DNA of 6,673 nt from Actinomycetes bacterium (lineage in GTDB: Bacteria > Actinomycetota > Actinomycetes > Mycobacteriales > Micromonosporaceae), in assembly GCA_023437285.1 (NCBI GenBank), contig JAEZGP010000096.1, positions 1-6,673 on the forward strand. The letters run 5' to 3'. The notes beneath the pieces were generated by a model. That model was not told the origin of the DNA. It made no database searches and saw only the letters and a program-made list of their open reading frames with translations. Positions 5,818 through 6,673 of the stretch are shown one piece after another. Every line of letters starts with the position of its first letter. The stretch's first letter is position 1. The position numbers and the translations under genes were made by a program.

Positions 5818-6387
5818 TCAGGAGAACATCGGTCCCCAGCCGCTCGCGGCGATGCCGGCCTGTACCCGATCGGCGACGGTGGTGATCGGGACTCCATCGG
5901 TATCCACAGTGAAGTCAGCGAAGTCGTGGGCGTCCAGCTTTGCCGCGAACCGAGCTGACCGCTGTGCGTAGGCGTGCAGTCCGGCCAGCATGTCGTCGTT
6001 CGTTCCACCCTCTCCAGCTTCGAGGATGCCCCGGCGAGTGATCCGCTTGGCCTGAGTCTGCGGCGTGACGCGCAGCCGGCACAGGATGGCTTGGACGTTC
6101 GGAATGGCCACGGTGTAGCGCTGCCACTGCTCCTGTGTCACCACGACGCCGGCCGCGACCAGGTATCGAGCGCCGGCCTCGGCGAAGGTCGCCCACATCG
6201 CCGCCAGGTTACGTTCGACGAGCCAGGTCGGATCGCCGCCCGGTTGCGGGGTGCAGAAGCCGAGATAGTCAATGTCCAGGAAGGCCGCGGTGCGGCCGCT
6301 GCTGGTGAGGCGGCTGTAGATCTCCCAGGCGACCGTCGACTTGCCCGCTGCGTCTGCGCCGCACAACCAGAGCATCGGAACCTGCAC
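5818..6387 (-). CDS. Small P-loop kinase-like NTPase (AAA family ATPase), function unknown
   Basis: The 189-residue protein opens with VPMLWLCGADAAGKST, in which GADAAGKST (10-18) is a Walker A loop. WEIYSRLTSSGRTAAFLDID (21-40) follows; its aspartates at 38 and 40 lie where small-molecule kinases such as adenylylsulfate or gluconate kinases keep their Walker B/DxD residues. A basic stretch AKRITRRG (113-120), after LCRLRVTP, could form the lid. The size and layout fit a cytosolic kinase that phosphorylates a small molecule, but the substrate cannot be told. GTG at 6387 is used because related actinobacterial proteins carry a few residues before LWLCG. ATG at 6375, with AGG five bases upstream, is a close alternative giving 185 residues. 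Neither has a strong ribosome site. It is intact, stands alone, and ends 46 bases before the dehydrogenase remnant, with no evident link to the polysaccharide genes. Confidence 0.8.
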   Translation of the reverse strand: MQVPMLWLCGADAAGKSTVAWEIYSRLTSSGRTAAFLDIDYLGFCTPQPGGDPTWLVERNLAAMWATFAEAGARYLVAAGVVVTQEQWQRYTVAIPNVQAILCRLRVTPQTQAKRITRRGILEAGEGGTNDDMLAGLHAYAQRSARFAAKLDAHDFADFTVDTDGVPITTVADRVQAGIAASGWGPMFS

Positions 6388-6400
6388 GAGTCAGGAACCT
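6377..6400. repeat. Direct repeat GGAACCT around the kinase-like start
   Basis: GGAACCT occurs at 6377-6383 and again at 6394-6400, bracketing the GTG start at 6387. On the minus strand each copy supplies an AGG that could act as a weak ribosome site. It may be chance. Confidence 0.3.
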
Positions 6401-6506
6401 ACGGATGCAGTCCGTGCCAGGCAACCAGATTAGAACGTGACCGGGGCGTGGCTGGCCACCGCGAGGACCGCCCTGGCACAGCCCGCGCCGGCAGGGACAA
6501 CCGTAA

Positions 6507-6673
6507 GCGACGAGCAGCCTGGAGGAATTGGATCAGCGGATTGCGGCGAGACAGGCCGAGTTGGCGATCGTGTGGCAAGAGGAAGCGGGGCCGTCCGGGT
6601 GCAGGCGTCGAGCAGGTGCACCGTACGGTGCTGTCCCGTTTGATGCCGTGTCTGCGTTGTTCAGGCGGGGCCC
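6507..6673 (+). pseudogene. Possible coding fragment running off the right edge
   Basis: After a TAA at 6504-6506 this plus-strand frame stays open to the window end. It encodes SLEELDQRIAARQAELAIVW (from 6516), an amphipathic, coiled-coil-like segment of believable composition, followed by less convincing sequence. No ATG or well-placed start precedes the segment; the only candidates are TTG at 6528, with GGAGG too close to it, and a GTG inside. It may be a gene fragment whose start is lost, or a chance open frame. No family is recognised. Confidence 0.2.
6618..6631. repeat. 14-bp perfect palindrome GCACCGTACGGTGC
   Basis: The palindrome is perfect but does not extend further on either side. 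By chance about 0.4 palindromes of this length would be expected in a window of this size, so it is only weakly notable. It lies inside the uncertain right-edge reading frame. Confidence 0.4.

Larger units (their letters stand above)
6388..6673. other. 286-base right-edge region without a confident gene
   Basis: Upstream of the kinase-like gene I see a small inverted repeat ACGGA-TGCAG-TCCGT (6401-6415), no clear promoter, the partial plus-strand frame from 6507, and a 14-bp palindrome at 6618-6631. The 68-codon plus-strand frame starting at 6437 and the opposite 63-codon frame have Ala/Arg/Pro-rich products without family character and are probably not genes. Confidence 0.45.

Noticed and set aside
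6437..6643. 68-codon plus-strand frame and the opposing 63-codon minus-strand frame (6430-6621)
   Set aside because: Neither has a ribosome site or family features; composition is what chance open frames in GC-rich DNA give.

Overview
The window is very GC-rich, uses GTG starts freely, and codes almost entirely on the minus strand. The proteins (a DUF3492/PelF-like glycosyltransferase, a LuxR-type response regulator, a 'LWLCG' P-loop protein) look actinobacterial, most likely from a filamentous or soil actinomycete. I cannot name the genus from this sequence.

Read in the direction of transcription (right to left), the core is four genes. First is an orphan NarL/LuxR-family response regulator (4444-5148). 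After a 105-base gap comes a large secreted polysaccharide deacetylase resembling the fungal Agd3/CE18 enzymes (2316-4337). A GT4 glycosyltransferase of the PelF type follows 37 bases later (787-2277). Last is a multi-pass membrane protein that overlaps the glycosyltransferase by four bases and runs off the left edge (1-790). The last three form a tight operon. Together they look like a polysaccharide machine related to Pel or fungal galactosaminogalactan: cytoplasmic polymerisation from a UDP-sugar by the PelF-like enzyme, passage through the membrane protein, and partial de-N-acetylation outside the cell by the deacetylase. The response regulator is the obvious candidate controller. The only three CTAG tetramers in the window lie in the gaps bordering its gene, two of them in or next to a 16-bp perfect palindrome over its stop codon.

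The right part (about 5250-6673) looks like eroded or recombined accessory DNA. It holds the decayed C-terminal end of an acyl-CoA dehydrogenase gene (5475-5772, with an internal deletion and a frame change), an uncertain small reading frame (5362-5474), an intact small P-loop kinase-like gene (5818-6387) and a 286-base stretch with an open frame leaving the right edge. I see no rRNA, tRNA, CRISPR array or insertion sequence.
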